A stretch of 64,000 bases of DNA, from positions 496,001-560,000 of the forward strand of contig VANK01000001.1 of the NCBI GenBank assembly GCA_008682415.1, read 5' to 3'. Positions 1 to 8,587 of this stretch are shown here, in pieces (positions within the stretch are counted from its first letter, which is position 1; every line of letters starts with the position of its first letter). The translations under genes were made by a program, and so were the position numbers. The stretch is from Acidobacteria bacterium AB60 (GTDB taxonomy: Bacteria; Acidobacteriota; Terriglobia; Terriglobales; Acidobacteriaceae). The notes below the pieces were generated by a model. It was not told the DNA's origin. It did not search any database and saw only the letters and a program-made list of their open reading frames with translations.

Positions 1-2121
1 GGCGCCGCCTTCCGCGTGTACATGCGCTCTCCCTTCGACGAGCACTACTTCGGCCTCGGCGATAAGCCCGGCCCGCTCGATCGCCGCAACGAGGCATTCA
101 ACGACTGGAACACCGATGCCTTCGGATGGCAGGAATCCACCGATCCCATATATAAGTCCATCCCCTGGTTCCTCACCTTCCACCAGGGCGTGGCCGCCGG
201 CATCTTCCTCGACAACACCTGGCGCGCCTCCTTCGATTTCAACAAGGAGTACCGCGACGCCTACTCCTTCGGCAGCGAAAACGGTCCGCTGGACTGCTAC
301 ATCGTCTACGGACCCGAGCCTAAATCCGTAGTCCAGTCCTGGACCTGGCTCACCGGGACGACGCCGATGCCGCCTCTCTGGGCCTTCGGCTATCAGCAGT
401 CACGATACAGCTACTATCCTGAGGCCGAGGTCCGGCGTATCGCCGCGCGGCTACGCAGCGAGCACATTCCCGCTGACGTTATTTGGCTGGACATCGATTT
501 TCAGCTCAAGAACCGTCCCTTCACCGTCGATCCGGAGCGCTTCCCCACCTTCGACCAGATGATCAAAGATCTGCGCGCGCAGCATCTGCGCACCGTGGTC
601 ATCACCGACCTCCACATCGCCGATCTGCCCAACTCCGGCTACAAGCCCTACGACGAGGGAGCGGCCGGTGATCACTTCGTCAAAAATCCCGATGGCTCCA
701 CCTATGTCGGTGTCGTGTGGCCCGGCAAAGCCGTGTTTCCTGACTTCACCCACCAGCCCTCGCGCGAGTGGTGGGGCACCCTCTACGCCGACTTCGTCGC
801 CAAAGGTGTGGCGGGCTTCTGGAACGACATGAACGAGCCCGCCATCTTCGAGGTTCCCTCCAAAACCATGCCCGACAACGTGCAGCACCGGATCAAGGAA
901 CCGGGCTTCGCCAGCCGTAACGCCAACCACCTCGAGATCCACAACGTCTTCGGCATGCAGAACACTCGAGGAACCTACGAAGGTCTCCTGAAGCTGCAGC
1001 CGGATAACCGCGCCTTCGTCATGACGCGGGCCAGCTATGCCGGCGGCCACCGCTATGCAGCCACGTGGACCGGCGACAACTCGGCCACCTGGAATCATCT
1101 GCGCCAGACCATCCCCCAGTTGCTCAATCTCGGCCTTAGCGGCTTCTCCATGGCCGGAGCGGATGTGGGCGGATTCGCCGGATCGCCGCAACCGGAGCTG
1201 CTCACGCGCTGGCTCGAGCTGGCTGCCTTTCAGCCCATCGATCGAGATCACACCGCCAAAGGCACCAACCCGCAAGAACCGTGGGAAAACGGCACTCCCG
1301 AAGACCTCGATCTGCGGCGTCACTACATTGAAGAGCGCTACCGCCTCTTGCCTTACATCTACACCACGGCCGAGGAGATGAGTCGAACCGGCGTACCCAT
1401 CATGCGCCCGCTCTTCCTGGAGTTTCCAAACGCAGCTTCCGGCCAGCAGGCGGTTGACCCCACCATCGATAACGAGTTTCTCTTCGGCCCCGACCTGCTC
1501 GTTGCCCAGGGTCAGTACCCGGATGAAGTCGACGATCTCTTCGTCAGCTTGCCGCCAGGCGGCTGGTTCGACTACTGGAGCGGCGCCCGCATCGACGGCA
1601 CCGGATCGCGCCGCAACATCGACAACTCCGTAAGTCCTCCGACTGGGGTCCACCTGCACCGCAGCCTGGCAACCCTCCCGGTCTTCGCGCGCGCCGGCGC
1701 CATCGTGCCCCAACAGCCCCTCGTCCAAAGCACTGAAGAGAAGCCGGAAGGCCCGTTGACCTTGCGGGTCTATCCTCCGGATGCCTTCAACCAGGACTGC
1801 AAGGGCAGCATCTACGTCGATGACGGCACCACCTTTGCCTTCCGCAACAACGCGTTTCATCGCGAAAACTTCACCTGCCGCCTGACCCCCCAGGGGCTGA
1901 TCGTTGCCGTAACCGCGGCTGAAGGAACTTATCCGCCCTGGTGGAAGCTGCTGTCCGTGGAAGTCTATGGCGCAGGCAAGGCCGCAGCCGAGGCCAGCTA
2001 CTCCGCCCTCGACGGCTCCGGCAGCGCCAACCTCTCCACCAGCTACGATCCTGAACACCACCGCATCACAGCCCTGGTGCCTGACAATGGAAAGGGTGTG
2101 GAACTGAAGTTGTCCTATTAA
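1..2121 (+). CDS. GH31 family alpha-glucosidase (5' end outside window)
   Basis: The reading frame is open from base 1, so the N-terminus lies upstream; the in-frame GTG at 16 is not the true start. The product is a retaining alpha-glucosidase of glycoside hydrolase family 31, which releases glucose from the non-reducing ends of alpha-glucans or oligosaccharides. Visible family marks are the WLDIDF strand that opens the catalytic barrel, the nucleophile motif FWNDMNEP (Asp codon at 826-828), the acid/base motif WTGDNSATW (Asp codon at 1075-1077), and a C-terminal beta-sandwich with DDG. The stop is two bases before the start of the DUF1990 gene, so the two are probably co-transcribed. Substrate preference cannot be read from sequence. 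The family call is firm. Confidence 0.93.
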   Translation, partial: GAAFRVYMRSPFDEHYFGLGDKPGPLDRRNEAFNDWNTDAFGWQESTDPIYKSIPWFLTFHQGVAAGIFLDNTWRASFDFNKEYRDAYSFGSENGPLDCYIVYGPEPKSVVQSWTWLTGTTPMPPLWAFGYQQSRYSYYPEAEVRRIAARLRSEHIPADVIWLDIDFQLKNRPFTVDPERFPTFDQMIKDLRAQHLRTVVITDLHIADLPNSGYKPYDEGAAGDHFVKNPDGSTYVGVVWPGKAVFPDFTHQPSREWWGTLYADFVAKGVAGFWNDMNEPAIFEVPSKTMPDNVQHRIKEPGFASRNANHLEIHNVFGMQNTRGTYEGLLKLQPDNRAFVMTRASYAGGHRYAATWTGDNSATWNHLRQTIPQLLNLGLSGFSMAGADVGGFAGSPQPELLTRWLELAAFQPIDRDHTAKGTNPQEPWENGTPEDLDLRRHYIEERYRLLPYIYTTAEEMSRTGVPIMRPLFLEFPNAASGQQAVDPTIDNEFLFGPDLLVAQGQYPDEVDDLFVSLPPGGWFDYWSGARIDGTGSRRNIDNSVSPPTGVHLHRSLATLPVFARAGAIVPQQPLVQSTEEKPEGPLTLRVYPPDAFNQDCKGSIYVDDGTTFAFRNNAFHRENFTCRLTPQGLIVAVTAAEGTYPPWWKLLSVEVYGAGKAAAEASYSALDGSGSANLSTSYDPEHHRITALVPDNGKGVELKLSY

Positions 2122-2123
2122 CC

Positions 2124-2708
2124 ATGTTTCGATTCCTGAAACCATCCGCGGCTGCCATCGAGACCACGATCGCGGCCGCGCGCAGTCTTCCCGCCTCCAC
2201 GCCCGCGCTTCTTACGCTTCTTGACGGGCCAATCGCTCCGCAGCCGCCTCGCGGATTCGTCCACGACGTTCGCTGCACCGAGCTCGGCCGGGGACGTGAG
2301 ATCTTCGAACGCGCGCGCACTGCCCTCTCTGCCTGGGTTCCCTTCGACCTGGGCTGGGTACGGGTGGCCAACCCTGACGTTCCTGTCCGCGCCGGAAGTA
2401 TCGTCGCCGTCCAGGCGCATACCCTCGGTCTCTGGTCTTTGAACCTCAGCCGCATCACCGAAACCGTCGATACCCCCCAGCTCTTTGGATTCATCTACGC
2501 CACAACCCGCCTGCACGTGGAAATGGGCCGGGAGCGGTTTCTCCTGGTGTACGATCCCGCTACCGAGTCGGTCACGTATCTCCTCGAAGCCATCTCCCGC
2601 CCGCGTCATCCCCTGGCAATGCTCGGGTACCCCTTCGCACGACTCATGCAGCATCGCTTTGCGATCGAATCACACCTCCGCCTCCGCGCCGTTGTCAATG
2701 GGGAGTAG
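2124..2708 (+). CDS. DUF1990 family protein
   Basis: A 194-residue protein that matches the DUF1990 layout: an N-terminal helix, a GFVHD strand, the FERARTAL helix followed by FDLGWVRV, the LGLWSLN segment, a GF.YATT..H.E.G.ERF stretch, and the C-terminal ISRPRHPLAMLGYPFARLMQHRF helix region. The last part is the most recognisable. The family has no proven function; it is usually a single-domain cytoplasmic protein and sometimes occurs near stress or cell-envelope genes. The start ATG follows the glucosidase stop by two bases, suggesting translational coupling. No catalytic residues can be assigned. Confidence 0.8.
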   Translation: MFRFLKPSAAAIETTIAAARSLPASTPALLTLLDGPIAPQPPRGFVHDVRCTELGRGREIFERARTALSAWVPFDLGWVRVANPDVPVRAGSIVAVQAHTLGLWSLNLSRITETVDTPQLFGFIYATTRLHVEMGRERFLLVYDPATESVTYLLEAISRPRHPLAMLGYPFARLMQHRFAIESHLRLRAVVNGE

Positions 2709-3063
2709 AGATTGCTGTTGGTACTGATTGCCTACCGACGCGATCAGACGGCGGAACGCGCATAACTGCAGACTACGCGCGCATGCAGCCCACTCCTGTG
2801 AGGAATTCCGTCTGCACGCCCCTTCCCCTCGCGCACACTCAAAAATCCCCTCCCAGATCACCTTCCGATATGAATCCAGCGCCTCTCTTGTGATCTAAAT
2901 CCCAAGCGGATCCCCGTGCCTCTCCTGAGCCCAAACATACGGTTGTGATGCAGCTCACAGCCGGTCGTATTTCAAGCTAGGTAACGTCTCTCTCGTCATT
3001 CGGCGAAATCCGCACGGCGCCACACCCTCGGCTGCACTTCGCCGATCAGGCAAGCGAGGAATC
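2709..3063. other. Intergenic region, hydrogenase leader
   Basis: No convincing gene lies in these 355 bases. The right half holds the CRP-type palindrome listed separately and should contain the hydrogenase promoter. A weaker, half-conserved copy (TGTGA-N6-TCCCA) lies at 2889-2904, 55 bases upstream centre to centre. A short minus-strand frame over 2670-2861 has no protein-like features. Confidence 0.6.
2944..2959. promoter_or_regulatory. CRP/FNR-family operator candidate
   Basis: The 16 bases read TGTGA-TGCAGC-TCACA, matching all ten conserved positions of the enterobacterial CRP consensus. The centre is about 112 bases before the small-subunit ATG, consistent with an activator site upstream of the promoter. 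It suggests control of the hydrogenase operon by a CRP/FNR-superfamily regulator encoded elsewhere. Binding is inferred from the motif alone. Confidence 0.55.
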
Positions 3064-4152
3064 ATGGGCAAAACCATCTGGGAATCATTGCAGGAAAAGG
3101 GATATAACCGCCGCCAGTTTCTGCAGCTTTGCGGCATGGCCGCGGCAGTGGCTGGACTGGACCGCACCGCCGCGGCCCAGGTGGCAGCAGCCTTTGAGAA
3201 GAAAGAAAAGCCTGCCGTATTGTGGATGCACTTCCAGGAATGCACCTGCTGCAGTGAGTCCTTCATACGCGCCTCTCATCCCATCGTCGCCGACGCGTTG
3301 CTCGATGTGCTGTCTTTGAATTACAGCGAAACGTTGATGGCGCCCTCCGGCTTCCAGGCCGAAAAGAGCCTAAAAGACACCATGGAGAAGAACAAGGGCA
3401 AATACATTGTCCTCGTTGAAGGCGCCGTCCCCACCGAACACAACGGCGTCTACTGCATGATCGGCGGCAAAACCGCGCAATCGATCCTGCAGGAGGTGGC
3501 AAAGGACGCGGCCGCTATCGTTGCCTGGGGCAGTTGTGCCTCCAATGGATGCGTGCAGGCGGCAAAGCCGAATCCCACCGGCGCCACCCCGATTCACAAG
3601 CTCGTTGACAAGCCGGTCATCAATGTCCCGGGCTGCCCGCCCATCGCCGACGTGATGATGAGCGTTGTAACTCACCTTCTGGTTCTGGGGCAGACTCCGG
3701 CGCTCGACTCCCTGGGACGCCCCCGGGAGTTCTACGGCCGCCGCGTGCACGACACCTGTTATCGCAGGCCCAACTACGACGCAGGGCTGTTCGTGGAGTC
3801 CTTCGATGACGAGAACGCGCGCAAGGGCTACTGCCTGTACAAAGTCGGCTGCCGCGGGCCCGTCACCTACAACGCGTGCTCGGTGGTCAAGTGGAATGAA
3901 GGAACCAGCTATCCCGTGCAATCCGGCCACGGGTGCATCGGGTGCAGCGAAGAGGGCTTCTGGGACAACGGTCCCTTCTACCAGCACCTGAATGCCTTCC
4001 CCGGGTTCGGGATTGAGAGCACCGCCGACACCATCGGCACTGCCGTGGGCCTCACCACGCTCGCGGGAGTCGCCGCACACGCCGTCGTCACCAACATCCG
4101 CAAGCACAAAGTCATCGCTGAAGTTCATGCCGAAGAGCAGAAGGAATCCTGA
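3064..4152 (+). CDS. hyaA: [NiFe]-hydrogenase small subunit, O2-tolerant (group 1d) type
   Basis: This is the electron-transferring small subunit of a membrane-bound uptake hydrogenase, 362 residues. A twin-arginine signal (NRRQFLQL, residues 15-22, then an Ala-rich stretch) sends the folded dimer to the periplasmic side. The proximal-cluster cysteines read ECTCCSES (Cys60, 62, 63), WGSCASNGC (Cys158, 163) and VPGC (Cys191). These are six cysteines, including the two extra ones that build the [4Fe-3S] cluster of oxygen-tolerant enzymes such as E. coli Hyd-1. C-terminal motifs for the medial and distal clusters (HDTCYRR, KGYCLYKVGC, HGCIGC) are present, followed by a hydrophobic anchor (about 320-345). 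It is the first gene of the operon; the large subunit starts six bases after its stop. Confidence 0.95.
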   Translation: MGKTIWESLQEKGYNRRQFLQLCGMAAAVAGLDRTAAAQVAAAFEKKEKPAVLWMHFQECTCCSESFIRASHPIVADALLDVLSLNYSETLMAPSGFQAEKSLKDTMEKNKGKYIVLVEGAVPTEHNGVYCMIGGKTAQSILQEVAKDAAAIVAWGSCASNGCVQAAKPNPTGATPIHKLVDKPVINVPGCPPIADVMMSVVTHLLVLGQTPALDSLGRPREFYGRRVHDTCYRRPNYDAGLFVESFDDENARKGYCLYKVGCRGPVTYNACSVVKWNEGTSYPVQSGHGCIGCSEEGFWDNGPFYQHLNAFPGFGIESTADTIGTAVGLTTLAGVAAHAVVTNIRKHKVIAEVHAEEQKES

Positions 4153-4158
4153 GACGCC

Positions 4159-5871
4159 ATGGCACGCATCGTCGTTGATCCCGTAACCCGCATTGAAGGC
4201 CACCTGCGCATTGAGGCAGTGGTGGAAAATGGCGTCATCACCGACGCCTTCAGCGCCGGCACCATGATTCGCGGCCTTGAAAAGATCCTCATCGGCCGCG
4301 ATCCACGCGATGCCTGGGCCATCACCGAGCGCGTCTGCGGAGTCTGCACCACCGTGCACGCCCTCGCCTCGGTCCGGGCCGTCGAAGACGCCCTCGGCAT
4401 CGCCGTTCCTCCCACCGCTGAACTGGTCCGCAACATCATGCTCACCACCCAGTATGTGCAGGACCACGTCATCCACTTCTACCACCTGCACGCCCTCGAT
4501 TGGGTCGACATCATCAACGCGCTGAAAGCCGACCCCAAAAAGACCGCGGACCTGGCCCAGTCTTTCTCCCGCTACGACCGCAACACAGCCGCGCACTTCG
4601 CCGAAGTGCAAAACAAAATCGAGGCCTTCGCCGCCAGCGGCCTCGGCATCTTTGCCAACGGCTATTGGGGACACCCCGCCTACAAACTGCCTCCTGAAGC
4701 CAACCTCCTCGCGGTGGCTCACTATCTCGATGCCCTGGAATGGCAGAAGGAGATCGTCAAGATCCATGCCGTCTTCGGCGGCAAGAACCCGCATCCCAAC
4801 TACCTGGTCGGCGGCGTGCCCTGCTCCATCGATGCCGATGAGGTAGCGGCGATCAACTCGGAACGCCTCAATCTCGTCTCCAGCCTGATCACTCAGGCAA
4901 ACGAGTTCGTGAACGAGGTCTACATCCCCGACCTGCTAGCCGTAGCCTCCTTCTATAAAGACTGGGCGAAGTATGGCGGCGGCCTCAAGAACTATCTCGC
5001 CTATGGCGAGTTCCCCACCAAGGGCTATGGGCACACCGAATCCTTCAGGTTCGCCCGGGGAGCCGTCATGGGCCGCGATCTCTCCACCGTGCACCCCGTC
5101 AATCCTCGCGACGCCCAGGAGATCAAGGAGTACATCGCCCACTCCTGGTATGCCTACGAGGGAGGCGATGCCACCGGGATGCATCCCTGGGCCGGCGAAA
5201 CCAAAATCGCCTACACCGGGCCGCAGCCTCCCTTCGAAACCCTCGCCGGCTACGACAAGTACTCCTTCCTCAAGACCCCGCGCTGGAAGGAAAATCCCAT
5301 GGAGGTCGGTCCCCTGGCGCGCCTGCTGGTCTCCTATGCCGCCGGTCACAATGACGTCAAGGAACTCGTAGGCATGGTGCTCGGCAGGCTCAACGTTCCC
5401 GTGGAGGCACTCTTCTCCACCCTTGGCCGCACCGCCGCCCGTGGCATCGACGCCGCCCTCGCCATGGTCTGGCTCAAAGACTTCTTCGGTCAGCTGATGG
5501 AACGCGTCAAGACCCGTGAGGTCTCCACCTTCAACAACGAAAAATGGGATCCAAAAACCTGGCCCGCGGAATGCGAAGGCGTCGGTCTCGTGGAAGCCCC
5601 GCGCGGCGCTCTCGCCCACTGGATCCGGATCAAAGACGGCAAGATCGACAACTACCAGCTCGTGGTGCCGACCACCTGGAACGGCTCGCCTCGCGATGCC
5701 CGCTCCCAGCGATCCGCCTTCGAGGAGTCGCTGATCGGCACGCCCGTCGCGCACATCGATCGCCCCGTAGAGATCCTGCGCACCGTCCACTCCTTCGACC
5801 CCTGCCTCGCCTGCGCCGTACACCTCTACGATCCGCAGGGCCGGCACCTCCACCAGGTCTCTTTCGAGTAA
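4159..5871 (+). CDS. hyaB: [NiFe]-hydrogenase large subunit
   Basis: Catalytic subunit carrying the Ni-Fe(CN)2CO centre that oxidises H2. The N-terminal nickel motif RVCGVC (Cys60, Cys63) and the C-terminal motif DPCLAC (Cys549, Cys552) supply the four cysteine ligands. The chain runs 15 residues past the conserved His555, which is the usual site where the maturation protease removes the tail after nickel insertion. At 570 residues it is near the normal length for group 1. It lies between hyaA and hyaC with six- and four-base gaps. No signal peptide is present, as expected, because it is exported together with the small subunit. Confidence 0.96.
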   Translation: MARIVVDPVTRIEGHLRIEAVVENGVITDAFSAGTMIRGLEKILIGRDPRDAWAITERVCGVCTTVHALASVRAVEDALGIAVPPTAELVRNIMLTTQYVQDHVIHFYHLHALDWVDIINALKADPKKTADLAQSFSRYDRNTAAHFAEVQNKIEAFAASGLGIFANGYWGHPAYKLPPEANLLAVAHYLDALEWQKEIVKIHAVFGGKNPHPNYLVGGVPCSIDADEVAAINSERLNLVSSLITQANEFVNEVYIPDLLAVASFYKDWAKYGGGLKNYLAYGEFPTKGYGHTESFRFARGAVMGRDLSTVHPVNPRDAQEIKEYIAHSWYAYEGGDATGMHPWAGETKIAYTGPQPPFETLAGYDKYSFLKTPRWKENPMEVGPLARLLVSYAAGHNDVKELVGMVLGRLNVPVEALFSTLGRTAARGIDAALAMVWLKDFFGQLMERVKTREVSTFNNEKWDPKTWPAECEGVGLVEAPRGALAHWIRIKDGKIDNYQLVVPTTWNGSPRDARSQRSAFEESLIGTPVAHIDRPVEILRTVHSFDPCLACAVHLYDPQGRHLHQVSFE

Positions 5872-5875
5872 AGCG

Positions 5876-6589
5876 ATGAGCACACCCTTCATCACGGTAA
5901 AACACGCGCACGACCACCCGGTCGAATATCGCCGCGTCTACGTCTGGGAGCTTCCCGTCCGCTTCTACCACTGGATCAACGCCGTCGCGCTCGTGGCGCT
6001 CTGCATCACCGGCTACCTCATCGGCGCCCCAATCCGCGCCTTCTCCGCCGTCGAAGCCTACCAGCAATATTGGTTCGGCTGGATCCGCTTCATCCACTTC
6101 GCCTGCGCCTACGTCTACGCCTTCAATTTCCTGGCCCGCATCTACTGGGGATTCGTCGGCAACAAGTACGCCCGCTGGAACAACTTCTTCCCGCTGACCA
6201 AGCGCCAGCGCGAGGAGATCGTCGACGTCATCAAGACCGACGTGCTCCAGACCAAGTTGCACGGAGCCATCTCCACCGGACACAACTCTCTCGCCGCCTT
6301 CATCTACTTCCTTACCTTCCTCGCCTTCTGCGCGCAATCCATCACCGGGTTCGCCCTTTACTCCAGCATGAGCAACTCCTGGATCCCGCGCCTGTTCACC
6401 TGGATCGTTCCTCTCATGGGCGGCGAAATGGGCGTCCGCTACTGGCACCACCTCTTTCTCTGGTTCTTTGTGGGTTTCATCATCGTCCACGTGTACCTGA
6501 GCTTCTACCACGACTACATTGAGGGACGCGGAACCATCTCCTCCATCGTCGGCGGCTGGAAGTTCGAACGCGAAAAGAGCGACGAATAA
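5876..6589 (+). CDS. hyaC: Ni/Fe-hydrogenase b-type cytochrome subunit
   Basis: A 237-residue integral membrane di-haem cytochrome b that takes electrons from the small subunit and passes them to the quinone pool. Four hydrophobic helices are visible. Candidate haem-ligand histidines are in YHWINAVAL near the first helix, FIHFACAYVY in the second, GHNSLAAFIY in the third, and YWHHLFLW and VHVYLSFYHDY in the last. The length and the four-helix pattern fit HyaC/HupC. It follows hyaB by four bases. Its presence supports a respiratory uptake role rather than a soluble sensor or evolving enzyme. Confidence 0.93.
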   Translation: MSTPFITVKHAHDHPVEYRRVYVWELPVRFYHWINAVALVALCITGYLIGAPIRAFSAVEAYQQYWFGWIRFIHFACAYVYAFNFLARIYWGFVGNKYARWNNFFPLTKRQREEIVDVIKTDVLQTKLHGAISTGHNSLAAFIYFLTFLAFCAQSITGFALYSSMSNSWIPRLFTWIVPLMGGEMGVRYWHHLFLWFFVGFIIVHVYLSFYHDYIEGRGTISSIVGGWKFEREKSDE

Positions 6590-6640
6590 AGCAGCGGCTT
6601 CAGCCGCAGTCATCTTGCATTACGTGGAGGAGGCGCACCG

Positions 6641-7117
6641 TTGCCCTCGCACCCCGGAAAAACCCTGATCCTCGGACTCGGCAATATCATTCTTGGCGAC
6701 GAAGGCGTAGGCGTGCACGTCGTGCGTTCCCTACTGCAGCATCCGCTCCCGCCAGGGGTCGAATGCCTCGATGGCGGAACCGGCGGCTTCGTCCTCCTCG
6801 AACCTCTGCAGCAGGCCGACCGCATCCTTCTCATCGACGCCACGGATGACGGAATGCCCGCAGGAACCGTCACCCGCACCAAGCCGCAGTTTTCCCGCGA
6901 CTATCCCCCGACCATGACGGCTCACGATATCGGCGTGAAAGATCTCCTCGATGCCTTTTACCTCCAGGGCGGCAAGCGCGACGTGACCTTGTTCACCGTT
7001 AGCATCGACCCCCATCAGTCCATCTCCATGGAACTGACCGAGGAATGCAGCGGCGCGGTTGCCGTAGCTGTCCAGCAGATCCTGGAGGAATTGGCGTGCT
7101 CGGCCGCTGCCGCCTAA
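6641..7117 (+). CDS. hyaD: Hydrogenase maturation endopeptidase (HyaD/HupD family)
   Basis: The protease that trims the C-terminal tail of the large subunit once nickel is in place, 158 residues. The start is a TTG preceded by a strong GGAGGAGG ribosome site. The family opening LGLGNIILGDEGVGVHVV carries the nickel-sensing Glu, LLIDATDDG the Asp, and TAHDIGVKDLL the His that together bind nickel in HybD-type proteases. A 51-base gap separates it from hyaC. No hypA-F accessory genes are in the window, so cofactor assembly must be encoded elsewhere. It ends 24 bases before a convergent gene. Confidence 0.92.
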   Translation: MPSHPGKTLILGLGNIILGDEGVGVHVVRSLLQHPLPPGVECLDGGTGGFVLLEPLQQADRILLIDATDDGMPAGTVTRTKPQFSRDYPPTMTAHDIGVKDLLDAFYLQGGKRDVTLFTVSIDPHQSISMELTEECSGAVAVAVQQILEELACSAAAA

Positions 7118-7140
7118 AAAGGGACCCGATCCTGCATCGC

Positions 7141-7686
7141 TTAGCGCACTCCGTCCGGCACCTCTTGCGATCTCGCTGGCGGCTTGATCTCTCGCGGCAA
7201 TACCCCAATCTGCTGAAGAAAGCCCAGCTGATCGGTGAGCAGCCAGGAACGCACAATCTTCCCCTTCTCCAACGCAAAGATCGCCATGCCGGTGGTGGCG
7301 ACGCTGTTGTGCGACGCCGGGTACCCGCGAAATGGACCATCCTGCTTCCCGGTAAGCTGCCACCGAACGGCCACGCGATTATCCTCGCCGACCATGTCTT
7401 GTATCTCGTAGTGAGCCCCACTCAGGCTGCTGCGAATCTGGCTGATCGTCGAAGCAAAAGCGCTCGGCCCCTTGAGCCCGCCAGGCCCTTGGTATTCCTC
7501 CGCAACCAGCGACGATAGCCGCTCCAGGTCGCCCTGGTTGAAACACTTCTCAAAGAGCTCGGTTACCGCCCGCTTGTTCGTGGCTTGCGGATCCATCCTG
7601 TTGCTGTTCCCTCCCCCAACTTCCTGGGGCTCAACTGCGCTCGTTGCCATCATCATCACCGTGAAGACCAACAGAATTCGAATCAT
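7141..7686 (-). CDS. Exported SnoaL-like / ester cyclase-type protein
   Basis: A 181-residue protein with a hydrophobic N-terminus (IRILLVFTVMMMATSAVEP) that looks like a signal peptide. It is followed by a SnoaL-like alpha+beta barrel: the ALTELFEKCFNQGD-type helix (here AVTELFEKCFNQGD), LVAEEYQGPGG, a conserved VAVRWQLTGKQDGPFRGYPAS strand pair, and KIVRSWLLTDQLGFLQQIG near the C-terminus. Proteins of this fold include cyclases and many stand-alone proteins of unknown substrate. It is divergent from the AraC regulator 37 bases away, so the regulator may control it. Function is unassigned beyond the fold. Confidence 0.75.
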   Translation of the reverse strand: MIRILLVFTVMMMATSAVEPQEVGGGNSNRMDPQATNKRAVTELFEKCFNQGDLERLSSLVAEEYQGPGGLKGPSAFASTISQIRSSLSGAHYEIQDMVGEDNRVAVRWQLTGKQDGPFRGYPASHNSVATTGMAIFALEKGKIVRSWLLTDQLGFLQQIGVLPREIKPPARSQEVPDGVR

Positions 7687-7723
7687 GGACGCAGCCTACC
7701 AGCATCGAAAGAGTGGAAATTGT

Positions 7724-8548
7724 ATGAATTCAACGCAAGCTCGCGAAGCCGCTCGAGTGCCTCCGCCGAACCACGGGATGCATACTGTCAACCCGTGCCC
7801 GGCGTTGGCTGCCATTGTGCGGTCGTTCACGATCGTTGAAACCATCTCGGAAAGAACCAGCACCCTTCTTCCCGAAACTGGCGTGCTTCTCGGAATTCGC
7901 TATAGCGGGTCCGCGGCCCTGCTTCGTAGTTCGTCCCCGCAGGAAGACCTTCCTGACTGGAGCATCACCGGGATTCGAGATTCTTCGCGCCGGATTTGCA
8001 CATCGGCTGGCGGTGGACTCATTGTTGTCAATCTCCATGAAACCGGTGCGAGCCGCCTATTCGCCGCGCCCGTGCTTGAGCTGTACAACGTCACCGCCAG
8101 CCTTCGGGACTGGCTCCCCAACCCATCCTTTGAAGGTCTCCAGGCAAACCTCTCCCACGCACACGACAACCGCTCGCGCATCGCACGGATCGAGGATTTC
8201 CTGGCGGCGCAGAAAAATACGCGCCCCCCGGACACCATGGTTGAGGCCGCGATTCGCGCCATGCGCGCCGGACGCGGCAACATCGCGATCGCGCGGCTCG
8301 CGCAGCACATCGGAGTCAGCCAGGACCGGTTCGAAAAGCGCTTCCGTCGTGAGGTTGGAACCTCACCCAAACAATACTGCTCGCTTTTGCGCCTGCGATT
8401 CGCCTTGAACCTCTACCAGCCCGGACGAACCCTCACCGACATTGCCCACGCCGCCGGCTACTACGATCAGTCGCACTTCATCCGCGAGTTTCGCGCGGTC
8501 ACCGGCGAGCCTCCTCTGAAATTCCTGCGCAGGTCGCAATACTGGTGA
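7724..8548 (+). CDS. AraC family transcriptional regulator
   Basis: A 274-residue regulator. The C-terminal third (about 175-270) is a two-helix-turn-helix AraC domain: IARLAQHIGVSQDRFEKRFRR, then the LTDIAHAAGYYDQSHFIREF signature with a TGEPPLKFL end. The N-terminal half is a poorly conserved sensory domain with no motif I can name. The frame extends upstream to 7472, but that part is antisense to the SnoaL-like gene. ATG 7724 is chosen because it clears the divergent neighbour; ATG 7685 would overlap its start codon. It may regulate the divergent gene. Confidence 0.85.
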   Translation: MNSTQAREAARVPPPNHGMHTVNPCPALAAIVRSFTIVETISERTSTLLPETGVLLGIRYSGSAALLRSSSPQEDLPDWSITGIRDSSRRICTSAGGGLIVVNLHETGASRLFAAPVLELYNVTASLRDWLPNPSFEGLQANLSHAHDNRSRIARIEDFLAAQKNTRPPDTMVEAAIRAMRAGRGNIAIARLAQHIGVSQDRFEKRFRREVGTSPKQYCSLLRLRFALNLYQPGRTLTDIAHAAGYYDQSHFIREFRAVTGEPPLKFLRRSQYW

Positions 8549-8587
8549 TCATCAAGTCAGCCTGCGTCTCAAGCACGCCAACGCTGT

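Noticed and set aside
451..2145. Long minus-strand frame of 564 codons
   Set aside because: Antisense to the clear GH31 gene; its Gly/Val/Glu-rich translation has no domain and arises from GC-biased codon use.
3370..4794. Minus-strand frame of 474 codons over the hydrogenase genes
   Set aside because: Lies across two firmly identified genes and has no recognisable motif.
7472..7723. Upstream extension of the AraC gene
   Set aside because: Fully antisense to the SnoaL-like gene; its translation is not family-like.
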